A stretch of 64,000 nt of DNA. Source: Nocardia sp. NBC_01503. Lineage in GTDB: Bacteria; Actinomycetota; Actinomycetes; Mycobacteriales; Mycobacteriaceae. Positions 33,517 to 41,328 of the stretch are shown here, one piece after another. The notes under the pieces were generated by a model, which searched no databases, was not told where the DNA came from, and saw nothing but the letters and a program-made list of their open reading frames with translations. A program made the translations under genes and the position numbers. The first letter of the stretch is position 1. Every line of letters begins with the position of its first letter. The stretch is taken from assembly GCF_036327755.1 (NCBI RefSeq), contig NZ_CP109596.1:6076001-6140000 (forward strand), given 5' to 3'.

Positions 33517-33828
33517 ATGGCTCGGATTCCCGCGGTACCAACGTCGTTGCTCGCGGCAGGCAGCTTGGTCGGCGGCTTCGCGCTGGCGCAGACCACCAAG
33601 AAGCGCCAGCTCGGCGGTGTGGTCTTCGCGGCGGGCACCGCGGCCGCGATTCCGCGGTGGCGCAAGACGATCGGCACGGGCGGCGCTGCCGCGCTGACCG
33701 GTCTGTCGATCGGCGCGATGGGCGCCTCGCATCCACTGGCCAAGAAGATCGGCGCTTGGCCGTCGGTCGCGGTGGTGTCCAGCGCCGTGGCGCTGACCGC
33801 CTGGGCCGCGGTGGACCGCCGGGCCTGA
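33517..33828 (+). CDS. Small membrane protein (103 aa)
   Basis: Starts at ATG 33517, nine bases after GGAGG. It has three to four short hydrophobic stretches rich in Gly and Ala (LLAAGSLVGGFALAQ, LGGVVFAAGTAAAIP, GTGGAAALTGLSIGAMG, VAVVSSAVALTAWAAV) separated by basic loops such as TTKKRQ and HPLAKKIG. Composition and ribosome-binding site support a real gene. I do not recognise the function. Confidence 0.7.
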   Translation: MARIPAVPTSLLAAGSLVGGFALAQTTKKRQLGGVVFAAGTAAAIPRWRKTIGTGGAAALTGLSIGAMGASHPLAKKIGAWPSVAVVSSAVALTAWAAVDRRA

Positions 33829-33909
33829 CCGGCGGGTGCGCGCTCGGGAACGCGATCGGATCGCTAGGCTGCGGACGTACGCTGCGGCCCACAGATCCAA
33901 GGACGGCTG

Positions 33910-35508
33910 ATGCTCCGGTTTTTCGTGATCGCGTTCCTGTCCACCGCTGTCATCGCGGTCGGTGTGGCCGCGGCCATCGGCTCCTGGGCTTGGTACGCCC
34001 TGCTGGTGATTCTGGTGCTGCTGCTCGTGGTCGGCGTGTACGACATCGTGCAGAAGCGCCATTCGGTCCTGCGGAACTATCCGGTGCTCGGGCATATGCG
34101 CTATCTGCTGGAGAGCCTGCGCCCGGAGTTGCAGCAGTATTTCATCGAGCGCAATTACGACGGGCGCCCCTACGATCGCGATACGCGCACCATGATCTAT
34201 GAGCGCGCCAAGGGGATTCACGGCGAACTCTCCTTCGGCACCGAACGCGATGTCGAGGAGGTCGGCTACGAATATCTGGTGCACTCCATCGCCCCGATAC
34301 CCGAGCCGCAGCAGCCGCCGCGCGTCATGATCGGCGGCCCCGATTGCGAGCAGCCGTATTCGATGGCGCTGCTGAATGTTTCGGCCATGAGCTTCGGTGC
34401 TCTCTCGGCGAATGCGCTGCGGGCGCTGAATCGTGGTGCGGCACTGGGTGGTTTCGCTCATGACACCGGTGAGGGCGGTATCACCCCCTATCACCTCGAG
34501 GGTGGCGGTGACCTGATCTGGGAGATCGGCTCCGGCTACTTCGGAACCCGCACCGCCGATGGGCATTTCGATCCCGACCGCTTCGCCGAACAGGTCGCGC
34601 ACCAGCAGATCAAGGCGGTGTCGATCAAACTGAGTCAGGGGGCCAAGCCCGGTCTGGGCGGTGTGCTGCCCGCGGCGAAGGTGAGCCCCGAGATCGCCGA
34701 ATTCCGCGGCGTTCCCGTGCACGAGAAATGCGTCAGCCCCGCCGCGCACTCGGCGTTCACGACCCCGCGCGAGTTGATCCGCTTCGTCGCGCGGCTGCGG
34801 GAACTCTCCGGTGGCAAGCCCATCGGCTTCAAACTCTGCGTCGGCTCCCGCGTCGAGGTGCTCGCACTGTGCAAAGCCATGCACGCCGAGCACGTCACCC
34901 CGGATTTCATCATTGTCGATGGAGCCGAAGGCGGTACGGCCGCAGCGCCTTTGGAGTACGAGGACCATGTCGGCCTGCCGCTCACCGACGGTCTGATGAT
35001 CGTGCACAACGCGCTGGTCGGCGCGGGCCTGCGCGACCGGATCAAGCTCGGTGCGAGCGGTAAGGTCGCGGTCGGCAACGATATCGTCAAACGACTCATC
35101 CAGGGCGCGGATTTCACCCTGGCCGCACGCGCGATGATGATGGCCATCGGCTGTATTCAGGCCCAGCGCTGCCATACCAACGAATGCCCGGTGGGTGTGG
35201 CCACCCAGGATCCGCGCCGAGCCCGTGCCCTGGATGTCGCGGACAAGACCCAGCGGGTCTATCGCTATCACCAGGCCACCACCGAGCAGGCGGCGCAGAT
35301 CCTGGCCTCGCTCGGGGTCTCCGATATCTCGCAGCTTTCACCCCATCTGCTCCGCAAACGCGTATCGACCACCGAACAGCGTTCCTATGCCGAGCTTTAC
35401 GAATGGCTCACCCCGCATCAACTGTTCAACGAAACCCCGGATTCCTGGGTGCCGGACTGGGTCGCCGCCGACCCGGATACCTTCCGTCCGCAGTTCGCCG
35501 CGCGCTGA
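33910..35508 (+). CDS. FMN-binding glutamate-synthase-family protein
   Basis: A 532-residue protein with AAGGA eight bases before ATG. Two N-terminal membrane helices (FFVIAFLSTAVIAVGVAAAI, then YALLVILVLLLVVGVYDIV) precede a soluble domain like the FMN barrel of glutamate synthase. Recognisable parts are NVSAMSFGALSANALRALNR, DTGEGGITPYH, IKLSQGAKPGLGGVLPAAKV, HTVSTAF-like and DGAEGGTAAAPLEYEDHVG, and the iron-sulphur cysteines in CIQAQRCHTNECPVGVATQD. It lacks the amidotransferase domain of true GltB. This membrane-anchored group is widespread and its reaction is not established. Confidence 0.9.
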   Translation: MLRFFVIAFLSTAVIAVGVAAAIGSWAWYALLVILVLLLVVGVYDIVQKRHSVLRNYPVLGHMRYLLESLRPELQQYFIERNYDGRPYDRDTRTMIYERAKGIHGELSFGTERDVEEVGYEYLVHSIAPIPEPQQPPRVMIGGPDCEQPYSMALLNVSAMSFGALSANALRALNRGAALGGFAHDTGEGGITPYHLEGGGDLIWEIGSGYFGTRTADGHFDPDRFAEQVAHQQIKAVSIKLSQGAKPGLGGVLPAAKVSPEIAEFRGVPVHEKCVSPAAHSAFTTPRELIRFVARLRELSGGKPIGFKLCVGSRVEVLALCKAMHAEHVTPDFIIVDGAEGGTAAAPLEYEDHVGLPLTDGLMIVHNALVGAGLRDRIKLGASGKVAVGNDIVKRLIQGADFTLAARAMMMAIGCIQAQRCHTNECPVGVATQDPRRARALDVADKTQRVYRYHQATTEQAAQILASLGVSDISQLSPHLLRKRVSTTEQRSYAELYEWLTPHQLFNETPDSWVPDWVAADPDTFRPQFAAR

Positions 35509-35536
35509 TCGGCTGTGCGGTAAGGGTTCTCGCCGA

Positions 35537-35919
35537 TCAGTCCCGGCTCTCGACGGACTGTTGCCGATGCTGCCAGCCCTGGTACGCGTCCAGCGCCGAT
35601 TTCAGATGCTTATCCGAATGGGTCGACTCGAGCTGGGGGAACAGCGCGTCCAAGGTGGTCCCACAGTGCCCGACCAATCCGAGATCCACGCCCGTGCGCC
35701 GCCCGATATGCTCCTGCCGCGCATCGAGTCGAATGACGGTCTTGCCGTTGGGTACCAATCGCTGTAGGGAAAGTCGGTGCCCGCCATGAAGAGCACATCG
35801 CAATCCTCCAGTGCCGTACGGGCGGCCGGATTTCCGATCAGCGCGTCACCCACCCAGACCCGGGTGACCCCTTCGTCCGCGAGCGCGGTGACGATCATTT
35901 CGGCAATGGTGGTGGTCAT
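35537..35919 (-). pseudogene. Decayed pyruvate oxidase / ThDP enzyme
   Basis: The reverse strand starts with MTTTIAEMIVTALADEGVTR, the N-terminus of a pyruvate oxidase-like ThDP enzyme. It then jumps directly to the central domain (GDALIGNPAARTALEDCDVL then FMAGTDFPYSDW), missing roughly 200 residues. After TGGTACCCAACGGC the homology moves to another frame: NGKTVIRLDARQEHIGRRTG then VDLGLVGHCGTTLDALFPQL, ending at a stop at 35537. The last third of the enzyme is absent. A start, an internal deletion, a frameshift and a C-terminal truncation are all visible, so this is a pseudogene of a PoxB-like enzyme. Confidence 0.8.
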
Positions 35920-35965
35920 ACCGCAGCTCTAACCACTTTCCGCGAGATCGAACACCGCGCAGCGG

Positions 35966-35990
35966 GTGTGAGCCACGCGGGCACGGGTAC
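35966..35990 (+). promoter_or_regulatory. Possible SigF/SigB-type promoter
   Basis: GTGT, 15 bases, then GGGTAC resembles the SigF/SigB consensus GTTT-N15-17-GGGTAT, with one mismatch in the -35 and one in the -10. It lies 51 bases upstream of the small membrane gene at 36042. The window encodes a SigF-type factor. Weak support on its own. Confidence 0.3.
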
Positions 35991-36041
35991 GCGCCGCATG
36001 AGAGGCAATCGTGTTCCGAGAGTGGATGGAGGAGACGCGTA

Positions 36042-36341
36042 ATGGCCGATCAACCCAAGGAAGATATGGTCACGCCACCGCCGCGTCGTGCGCGCGCTGT
36101 CCGTAGTCATGCCGGGGAGGGCATCGAGGATGCCAAGAACCTGCCCGGCATGGTGATGATCGCGCTGGCCATGGTGTCGACGGGTCTGGCGCTGACCGCC
36201 GCGGGCTACGGATTCGCGGAGCGGGCCATGGTCTCGGGCATTGTCGCCGCCGTGCTCTACCTGGCCGGGGGCGTGTGGCTCGCCGTCGAATACCGTCGCA
36301 CCCATGACCGTCGCGGTCCCCGGCGCCGGCAGGGACATTGA
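36042..36341 (+). CDS. Small two-span membrane protein (99 aa)
   Basis: ATG 36042 has GGAGGA nine bases upstream. A charged N-terminus (RRARAVRSHAGEGIEDAK) precedes two membrane helices (GMVMIALAMVSTGLALTAAG and GIVAAVLYLAGGVWLAVEY) and a very basic tail. It is reminiscent in size and layout of UsfY-type small stress membrane proteins, but I cannot confirm the family. A possible SigF-type promoter lies upstream. Confidence 0.65.
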   Translation: MADQPKEDMVTPPPRRARAVRSHAGEGIEDAKNLPGMVMIALAMVSTGLALTAAGYGFAERAMVSGIVAAVLYLAGGVWLAVEYRRTHDRRGPRRRQGH

Positions 36342-36383
36342 CCCGCGCATGCGGTGTCGCAGGTGCCGCGCCGGGATCGGCGG

Positions 36384-36731
36384 CTAGTTCAGGGCGGCGT
36401 CGAGGACCTTCATGACCTCCGGGGTGACCGGATCGAGGATGTCGTCGAAGTCGTGATGCTTCTGGACGTAGGCGGCGACGAACGGGCATACCGGGACCAC
36501 ACGCCTGCCCTGGTTGCGGGTATCGGTGAGGGCGGCGGGGATGAGGCGGCTGGCGAGGCCGCGTCCGCCGAACTCCGCACCGATCTCGGTGTGATAGAAG
36601 ATCCGCTGGTTGCCGTGGTCGACGTAGGCGGTCAGACCGGCCTGCACGCCGTCGACGCTGATGGCATATCGGTTGTCCGCGTTGGAGATCGCAATGTCGG
36701 CCTGACCCTGGTTGTCATCGGTAGCGCTCAC
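36384..36731 (-). CDS. Small GNAT-fold N-acetyltransferase (YjdJ-like)
   Basis: A 115-residue protein from a GTG start with GGAGGA upstream. It shows the short GNAT fold of COG2388: YAISVDGVQAGLTAYVD, IFYHTEIGAEFGGRGLASRL (acetyl-CoA loop GGRGLA), DTRNQGRRVVPVCPFVAAYV and a final helix. The conserved cysteine in VPVCPFV is typical. The substrate is unknown. It is divergent from the HEAT-repeat gene. Confidence 0.9.
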   Translation of the reverse strand: MSATDDNQGQADIAISNADNRYAISVDGVQAGLTAYVDHGNQRIFYHTEIGAEFGGRGLASRLIPAALTDTRNQGRRVVPVCPFVAAYVQKHHDFDDILDPVTPEVMKVLDAALN

Positions 36732-36766
36732 TGAATCCTCCTGATCGGTTGATCTACAACGATCTC

Positions 36767-38332
36767 ATGCGGCCCGTGAGCGCCGTGTCGGGGCACGCGC
36801 TCGCTCATGTCATTCTGAGTCGCATGGAGTCGGATTTCGACCGGTCACGGACCCTCGCGTTGCTCGCTCAGGTCGAAGCCGCGGATACCGCCGAGACCGA
36901 ATGTGCGGCGGCGTTCACCGGATTGGCCGGGCTCGAGGACTACCGGACGATCGCACCGCTGACCGCCATCGTCCTCGATACCGGCCGGCCCGCCTGGATT
37001 CGCAGCGAGGCTTCGGAGGTCGTTGCCGGATACGACGACACCACAACCCCCGAGATCCGCCGAACCTGGTGGGGGAGCGGCGATCCGGTGTTGATGCGGC
37101 ACGCGCTGCGACTCATGGAGCGCGGCGAGGCCGATATTGTGATTCCGGTAGCGGCCGATGACGACCACCCATGGCAGGCGACCGCACTGCGCAGCATGAG
37201 CTTCGGGTTCGGGGAGGCCGAGTTCATGCCCGTACCGGTCCGGGCGCTGAACCACCCTGATCGTGAAATACGCAGGGTCGCAGCGGATATGCTGCTGTGG
37301 GAGGAACCGATCGCCGCGGCGGAGGGCCTGTTGGAGGCCGCCCGGGACCGCTCACCGGAGCTCGCCGTGACGGCTCTTGACACCCTGCGCTACTACCCCA
37401 CCCGCCGCGTATTGCGGGCCGTGGCCGAGCTGTGCGACAGCGAGGACGCCGAGGTACGCGCGGCCGCGATCCGGGGCTTCGAGGACCTGCGCGAACAGTT
37501 CGAATCCATGCTGCACGTGGCGGACCCGAAAGAGGCTGGGCTGCTTCAGGATTGGGCTCGCCCGATCACCGACCTACTCCGCCCGCAATCGGAGCCCGCC
37601 CGGACATACACTCCTTCGCGACCGTTCTCGCCACCCGAGCGGCCCGCGGGCACCGTGCTCTCCGAGCAGGACCTTCGGGCCATTCTCGAGAACCCCGATC
37701 AGGACTGGTACGTCATGGAAACCACGCTGCGCCGAATCGAGTGGCTCGCCTTCGATTCCGCCGCACGTGTGCGCCTGACCTCCCGGCTGCTGTCCCATCC
37801 CGATCCCCTCATCCGTGAGATCTGCTGTGCCGCCTTCGCCGACTGGTCCGACAGCACGACGCTGCTGACCTTGACCGGCGACATCAGCTCCACCGTGCGC
37901 AAATCCGCCATATACTCGCTGATCCGGCTCCCGCCGCAACCCGAAATCGCCGCTCGGGCTTGGGAATACCTCGCGACCGCGACGGGAACCACCGGCTATG
38001 AGGCGCTGCGCACCTACGTGGCGCATGCCCCGCGGGGTGAGGCGATCGACCGGCTTATCGATCTGGCCCGCACCGACCGCCGTGAGATCATTCGGCACTA
38101 CGCTATTTCGGGGCTCGGAGACCTGCGGGCCACCAGGGCAATCGAAGAGCTCGCCCCGCTGCTGCACGAACAGCCTGGCGTCACTTGGGCCGTCCACACC
38201 GCCCTGTTGGACGAATTCACCAAGCTCGGTATCGCCCGGACCCCGCCCGCCTACCTCGCGACCGTCGATGATCTGCATCTCGCCCGCGCGGTCGCCCAGC
38301 ATGCTGGTCACGCGGATCGATCGGCGAAATAG
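36767..38332 (+). CDS. HEAT-repeat protein
   Basis: About 521 residues of helical repeats. The start is uncertain: ATG 36767, ATG 36824 and TTG 36749 all lack a good ribosome-binding site. Repeating units are seen such as DREIRRVAADMLLWEEPIAA, DAEVRAAAIRGFEDLREQF, DPLIREICCAAFADWSDSTT, SSTVRKSAIYSLIRLPPQ and RREIIRHYAISGLGDLRATR. These are alpha-helical hairpins that make a protein-protein scaffold. A glutamate- and proline-rich break near the middle divides two repeat arrays. There is no enzymatic motif. After the TAG stop the same frame stays open and protein-like for 50 codons (see next entry). Confidence 0.8.
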   Translation: MRPVSAVSGHALAHVILSRMESDFDRSRTLALLAQVEAADTAETECAAAFTGLAGLEDYRTIAPLTAIVLDTGRPAWIRSEASEVVAGYDDTTTPEIRRTWWGSGDPVLMRHALRLMERGEADIVIPVAADDDHPWQATALRSMSFGFGEAEFMPVPVRALNHPDREIRRVAADMLLWEEPIAAAEGLLEAARDRSPELAVTALDTLRYYPTRRVLRAVAELCDSEDAEVRAAAIRGFEDLREQFESMLHVADPKEAGLLQDWARPITDLLRPQSEPARTYTPSRPFSPPERPAGTVLSEQDLRAILENPDQDWYVMETTLRRIEWLAFDSAARVRLTSRLLSHPDPLIREICCAAFADWSDSTTLLTLTGDISSTVRKSAIYSLIRLPPQPEIAARAWEYLATATGTTGYEALRTYVAHAPRGEAIDRLIDLARTDRREIIRHYAISGLGDLRATRAIEELAPLLHEQPGVTWAVHTALLDEFTKLGIARTPPAYLATVDDLHLARAVAQHAGHADRSAK

Positions 38333-38485
38333 TATCCCGATCGAACGGCGAGCCTGACGGCCGAGACCGGTGTCGCCGCATTCAGAGTCGCCTTCGATTA
38401 CCGGGTGCTCGATACCGAACAGGATCTGGCGCGGATACTCGAGTACACCCTCGACGAGCTGAAACTGCGTGCCGCCGAGCGCTGA
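38333..38485 (+). pseudogene. In-frame protein-like extension after the HEAT gene stop
   Basis: Directly after the TAG at 38330-38332 the same frame continues for 50 codons to a TGA. The second part reads TGVAAFRVAFDYRVLDTEQD then LARILEYTLDELKLRAAER, clearly protein-like with a beta segment and an amphipathic helix. There is no start codon apart from a late GTG. It could be a C-terminal domain cut off by a nonsense mutation, or the 3' remnant of a separate deleted gene. The family is not recognised. Confidence 0.4.
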
Positions 38486-39709
38486 TCAGCGTGGGAGGGG
38501 GATGAGTTCGGTCAGCGTCCCCCGGCTGGCGGATGGGGGGATCAGGGCCAGCGCCTGGGCTCCGATGAGATCGGCGAGGTGCGGGGTGCCGATGGCGGTA
38601 TGGGTTCGCCAGACGCCGCCTGGGATCTGGCGGGCCGGGATGATGCGGGTGATGTTCGGCTCGGGAGTGGGGGTGGTGGCGAGGCGGCCCCAATATTGCC
38701 CGCATTGTGGGCGGACGGTGAGCGTGTCGACCAACGCTCGACCGGTGGTGAGCAGGGCCGCTACGGCGGCGAACGGGTTGCCGGGCAGGGCCAGCAGGGT
38801 GCGGCCGTCGGGGAGCCGGGCGACGATCTGGGAGCCGCCGGGGCGGAGCCGGACGCCGTCGATCAGGATGTGCGCGCCGAGTTCACGCAGCACCGGGCGC
38901 AGATGGTCGGCCGCACCGCGACCGGTCGCGCCCACGGTGATGACCAGTTCGGAGTCGGTGGGCAGGTCGAACCAGGCGCGCAGCAGGGTGTGGTCGTCGG
39001 GGAGCCGCCAGAGTTTGCGGAATTGGATATCGCAGGCGCGCAGGTACTCCGGGAGGATCGGGCCGATCGAATCGCGGGATTGACCGGGGGCCAGATCGCC
39101 CGCGCTGCGGATCTCGTCGCCGGTCATCACCAGGTCGGCGCGCAGGGGGCCGCGCACCGCCGCGATCGGCGCCTCGGCGCTCAGGGCCGCCGAGGCCACC
39201 GCGGCATCGACCCGAGCGCCCTCGGTGGCGAGTTCTGTTCCGGTGAGCCAATATTCACCGAGCAGTCGGGTGTCATCGCGCAGTGGTGTGCCCGGTATCC
39301 GCTGCAGTGTCCAGCATCCGGCGATCCGCTCGGTATGCACATGTTCATCGCGCAGTACCGTGGTGGTGCCCGCCGGAGTCGGTGCGCCCGTGGCGATTCG
39401 CACCGCCTCACCCTCGGACAGTGATCCCGGCGAGCGCGCACCGGCGGTGCGTATCTCATTGCGCAACAGCCAATTCGGACCGCTGCCGCTGACCGCGAAA
39501 CCGTCCATGGCCGCGGTATCCGCCCGGGGCAGTGCCGATATCGCGGTGAGTGGCTCGGCCAGTGTCGCCCCGATGGCCTCGGCGAGAGGCGCTCGCCGCG
39601 CCGGGACCGGTGTCAACCACGCACCGAGTACCTCGGCGATCTCCGCGACCGGCACCCGCAGCCCGGGACCGGTTGCCGGGTCCGCGATTCGGCTCTGTGC
39701 TGGGCTCAC
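38486..39709 (-). CDS. moeA: Molybdopterin molybdenumtransferase MoeA-like
   Basis: A 407-residue protein from a GTG with GGGAGGAC upstream. MoeA features: LTAISALPRADTAAMDGFAV (the AMDGxAV signature), GSLSEGEAVRIATGAPTPAG, TGDEIRS, TVGATGRGAADHLRPVLREL (the usual GGxSxGxxD site appears as GATGRGAAD), and LLALPGNPFAAVAALLT (PGNPxA). It would insert molybdate into adenylylated molybdopterin. No other moa or moe gene lies nearby, so it is isolated and could be a paralogue with altered specificity, given the changed GGVS motif. Confidence 0.85.
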   Translation of the reverse strand: MSPAQSRIADPATGPGLRVPVAEIAEVLGAWLTPVPARRAPLAEAIGATLAEPLTAISALPRADTAAMDGFAVSGSGPNWLLRNEIRTAGARSPGSLSEGEAVRIATGAPTPAGTTTVLRDEHVHTERIAGCWTLQRIPGTPLRDDTRLLGEYWLTGTELATEGARVDAAVASAALSAEAPIAAVRGPLRADLVMTGDEIRSAGDLAPGQSRDSIGPILPEYLRACDIQFRKLWRLPDDHTLLRAWFDLPTDSELVITVGATGRGAADHLRPVLRELGAHILIDGVRLRPGGSQIVARLPDGRTLLALPGNPFAAVAALLTTGRALVDTLTVRPQCGQYWGRLATTPTPEPNITRIIPARQIPGGVWRTHTAIGTPHLADLIGAQALALIPPSASRGTLTELIPLPR

Positions 39710-39855
39710 GGGTCATGTCCTCCCTCGGCGGACGGGTATCGGCATGACCCGGCCTATTACCGAAGGAATCCTCATCCGCCGAGATTTCCAGGTGCTTTCT
39801 CGGCAATTGCCGACCCATTGCGACCTGCTCACTCAGCTGAGCACGCGGCTGTGCG

Positions 39856-41328
39856 TCAACGGTCGCCGAAGATACGCCGGAAGATGTCCTGGCCGTGGCT
39901 GGTCGGCTCGGGTGCGCCGGTGGTGAGCCGGTAGGTGCGGCGACCGTCGGTGGCGCGTTGGGCGCGCAGGAACAGGTCCGTGGGGTGGGCGGCCAGGTGG
40001 CGTCGGTGCGCGAACTCGTAAAGGTGCGTGACCAGAACGACTTTGATGCCGGAGTCGAGCAGTGCCGAGATGATGGGATCGGCGATGGCGGCGGCATCGC
40101 GGTCATTGGTCGAGGCGAAGGGTTCGTTGCAGAGCAGCATTGCCGGGCCGTTCGCCCGATCGGTGATCTCGCGCATACGGGCAAGTTCCTCGTCGAGACG
40201 CCCGTGGGTCATGGTCGGGTCCTCGGCGCGGACGAAGTGGGTGAACAGACCGGTGCGGACATCGGCGGTGAAAGCCTGTGCGGTGACGAATATTCCGGCC
40301 TGCATCAGCAACTGTGCGGTTCCGACTCCGCGCAGGAAGGTGGATTTGCCACCGCTATTGGCGCCGGTGACCACCAGCAGGGTGGTGTCTATCGCCTCGA
40401 TGTCATTGCCGACGACCTCGGCGGCGGTCAGCGATAGCCCGATATCGCGCAAATCGGTTGCGCGCAAGAGATTCTCGCCCGCCCCGACCGGTATCGGGAA
40501 GCAGATGGGTGCCCCTGCCGCCGTCAACCTCCGATGCAGCTGTACGCAGCCGAGATAGAACGCCAGCTCGGTGCGCAGTTGCCGGAAGAAGTCCTGCACA
40601 TTGTCGGTGACGCGGGAGACGACCTCGGCGACCACATCCAGGGGCGGTTCGATGACCGCGCGCAGCGGATCGCCGTCATGGAATTCGAAATTCTCGAAGG
40701 CCTCGAAGCTGACGCCGGAGCGCCTGCCGAAGAGTGAGCGTTTGGAGGCGGCGGGTGGTTCGTGCAGCACGATGCGATCGGCCTTGTTCCCGGTACCGAG
40801 CCCAGCGCTGAAATGCATACCGTGCTCGAAATACAGTGCGGCCACATGCTGTTCGAGCAGGTCGAGATAGCCGTCCTCGAGCTGATCGGCGAGCGCTCGG
40901 CGCAGCCGGTCCAATCCTTCGGACCGGCAGGAGTCGGCGTACTTGTCGAAGTTCTGCCGCAATTGCCGCAGCAATCCGACCAGTGCCTGGAGCGGCTGTA
41001 ATGCGAGCCCGAGTCTGCCGCGGGGTTCGCGACCGCGCCCGGAGGTCCAGCGCCGCACCGCGGTCGCCTCGGTGGCGACGGCGTAGAGGGCGCGCAGCAT
41101 GGCCGGATCGGCGCAACAGTCCGCGAGCACGCCCTGTCGGTGCCGAATCACCTCGAGATCGGTCAGGCTCAGGGGTACAACGGTTTTCATGACGGTGGCG
41201 ATGAAATCATCACCGTCCGTCATTGCCGCGTACAGGTCGTCGAGCCCGAGGTCCGCGGTGACCGCGTCGTCGACGCGCACCCCGCGCACCTCGCGGCCGG
41301 CCGGTTGCAGCAGTCCGATCGGGATCAT
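39856..41328 (-). CDS. MutS-like ATPase, second of a coupled pair
   Basis: A 490-residue protein with a C-terminal MutS-type ATPase: Walker A LLVVTGANSGGKSTFLRGVG, the GLFTHFVRAEDPTMTHGRLD segment, Walker B AMLLCNEPFASTNDRDAAAI and VVLVTHLYEFAH. The N-terminal part is helical like the MutS core and clamp, but the mismatch-recognition (F-x-E) domain is absent and there is no Smr domain. Its ATG overlaps the stop of the upstream MutS-like gene (ATGA), so the two are translated together, perhaps as a heterodimer. Nothing links it directly to classical mismatch repair, which most actinobacteria lack. Confidence 0.88.
   Translation of the reverse strand: MIPIGLLQPAGREVRGVRVDDAVTADLGLDDLYAAMTDGDDFIATVMKTVVPLSLTDLEVIRHRQGVLADCCADPAMLRALYAVATEATAVRRWTSGRGREPRGRLGLALQPLQALVGLLRQLRQNFDKYADSCRSEGLDRLRRALADQLEDGYLDLLEQHVAALYFEHGMHFSAGLGTGNKADRIVLHEPPAASKRSLFGRRSGVSFEAFENFEFHDGDPLRAVIEPPLDVVAEVVSRVTDNVQDFFRQLRTELAFYLGCVQLHRRLTAAGAPICFPIPVGAGENLLRATDLRDIGLSLTAAEVVGNDIEAIDTTLLVVTGANSGGKSTFLRGVGTAQLLMQAGIFVTAQAFTADVRTGLFTHFVRAEDPTMTHGRLDEELARMREITDRANGPAMLLCNEPFASTNDRDAAAIADPIISALLDSGIKVVLVTHLYEFAHRRHLAAHPTDLFLRAQRATDGRRTYRLTTGAPEPTSHGQDIFRRIFGDR

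Noticed and set aside
33421..35271. A 616-codon reverse-strand frame opposite the FMN-binding glutamate-synthase-like gene
   Set aside because: Antisense shadow; the plus strand has full-length family motifs.
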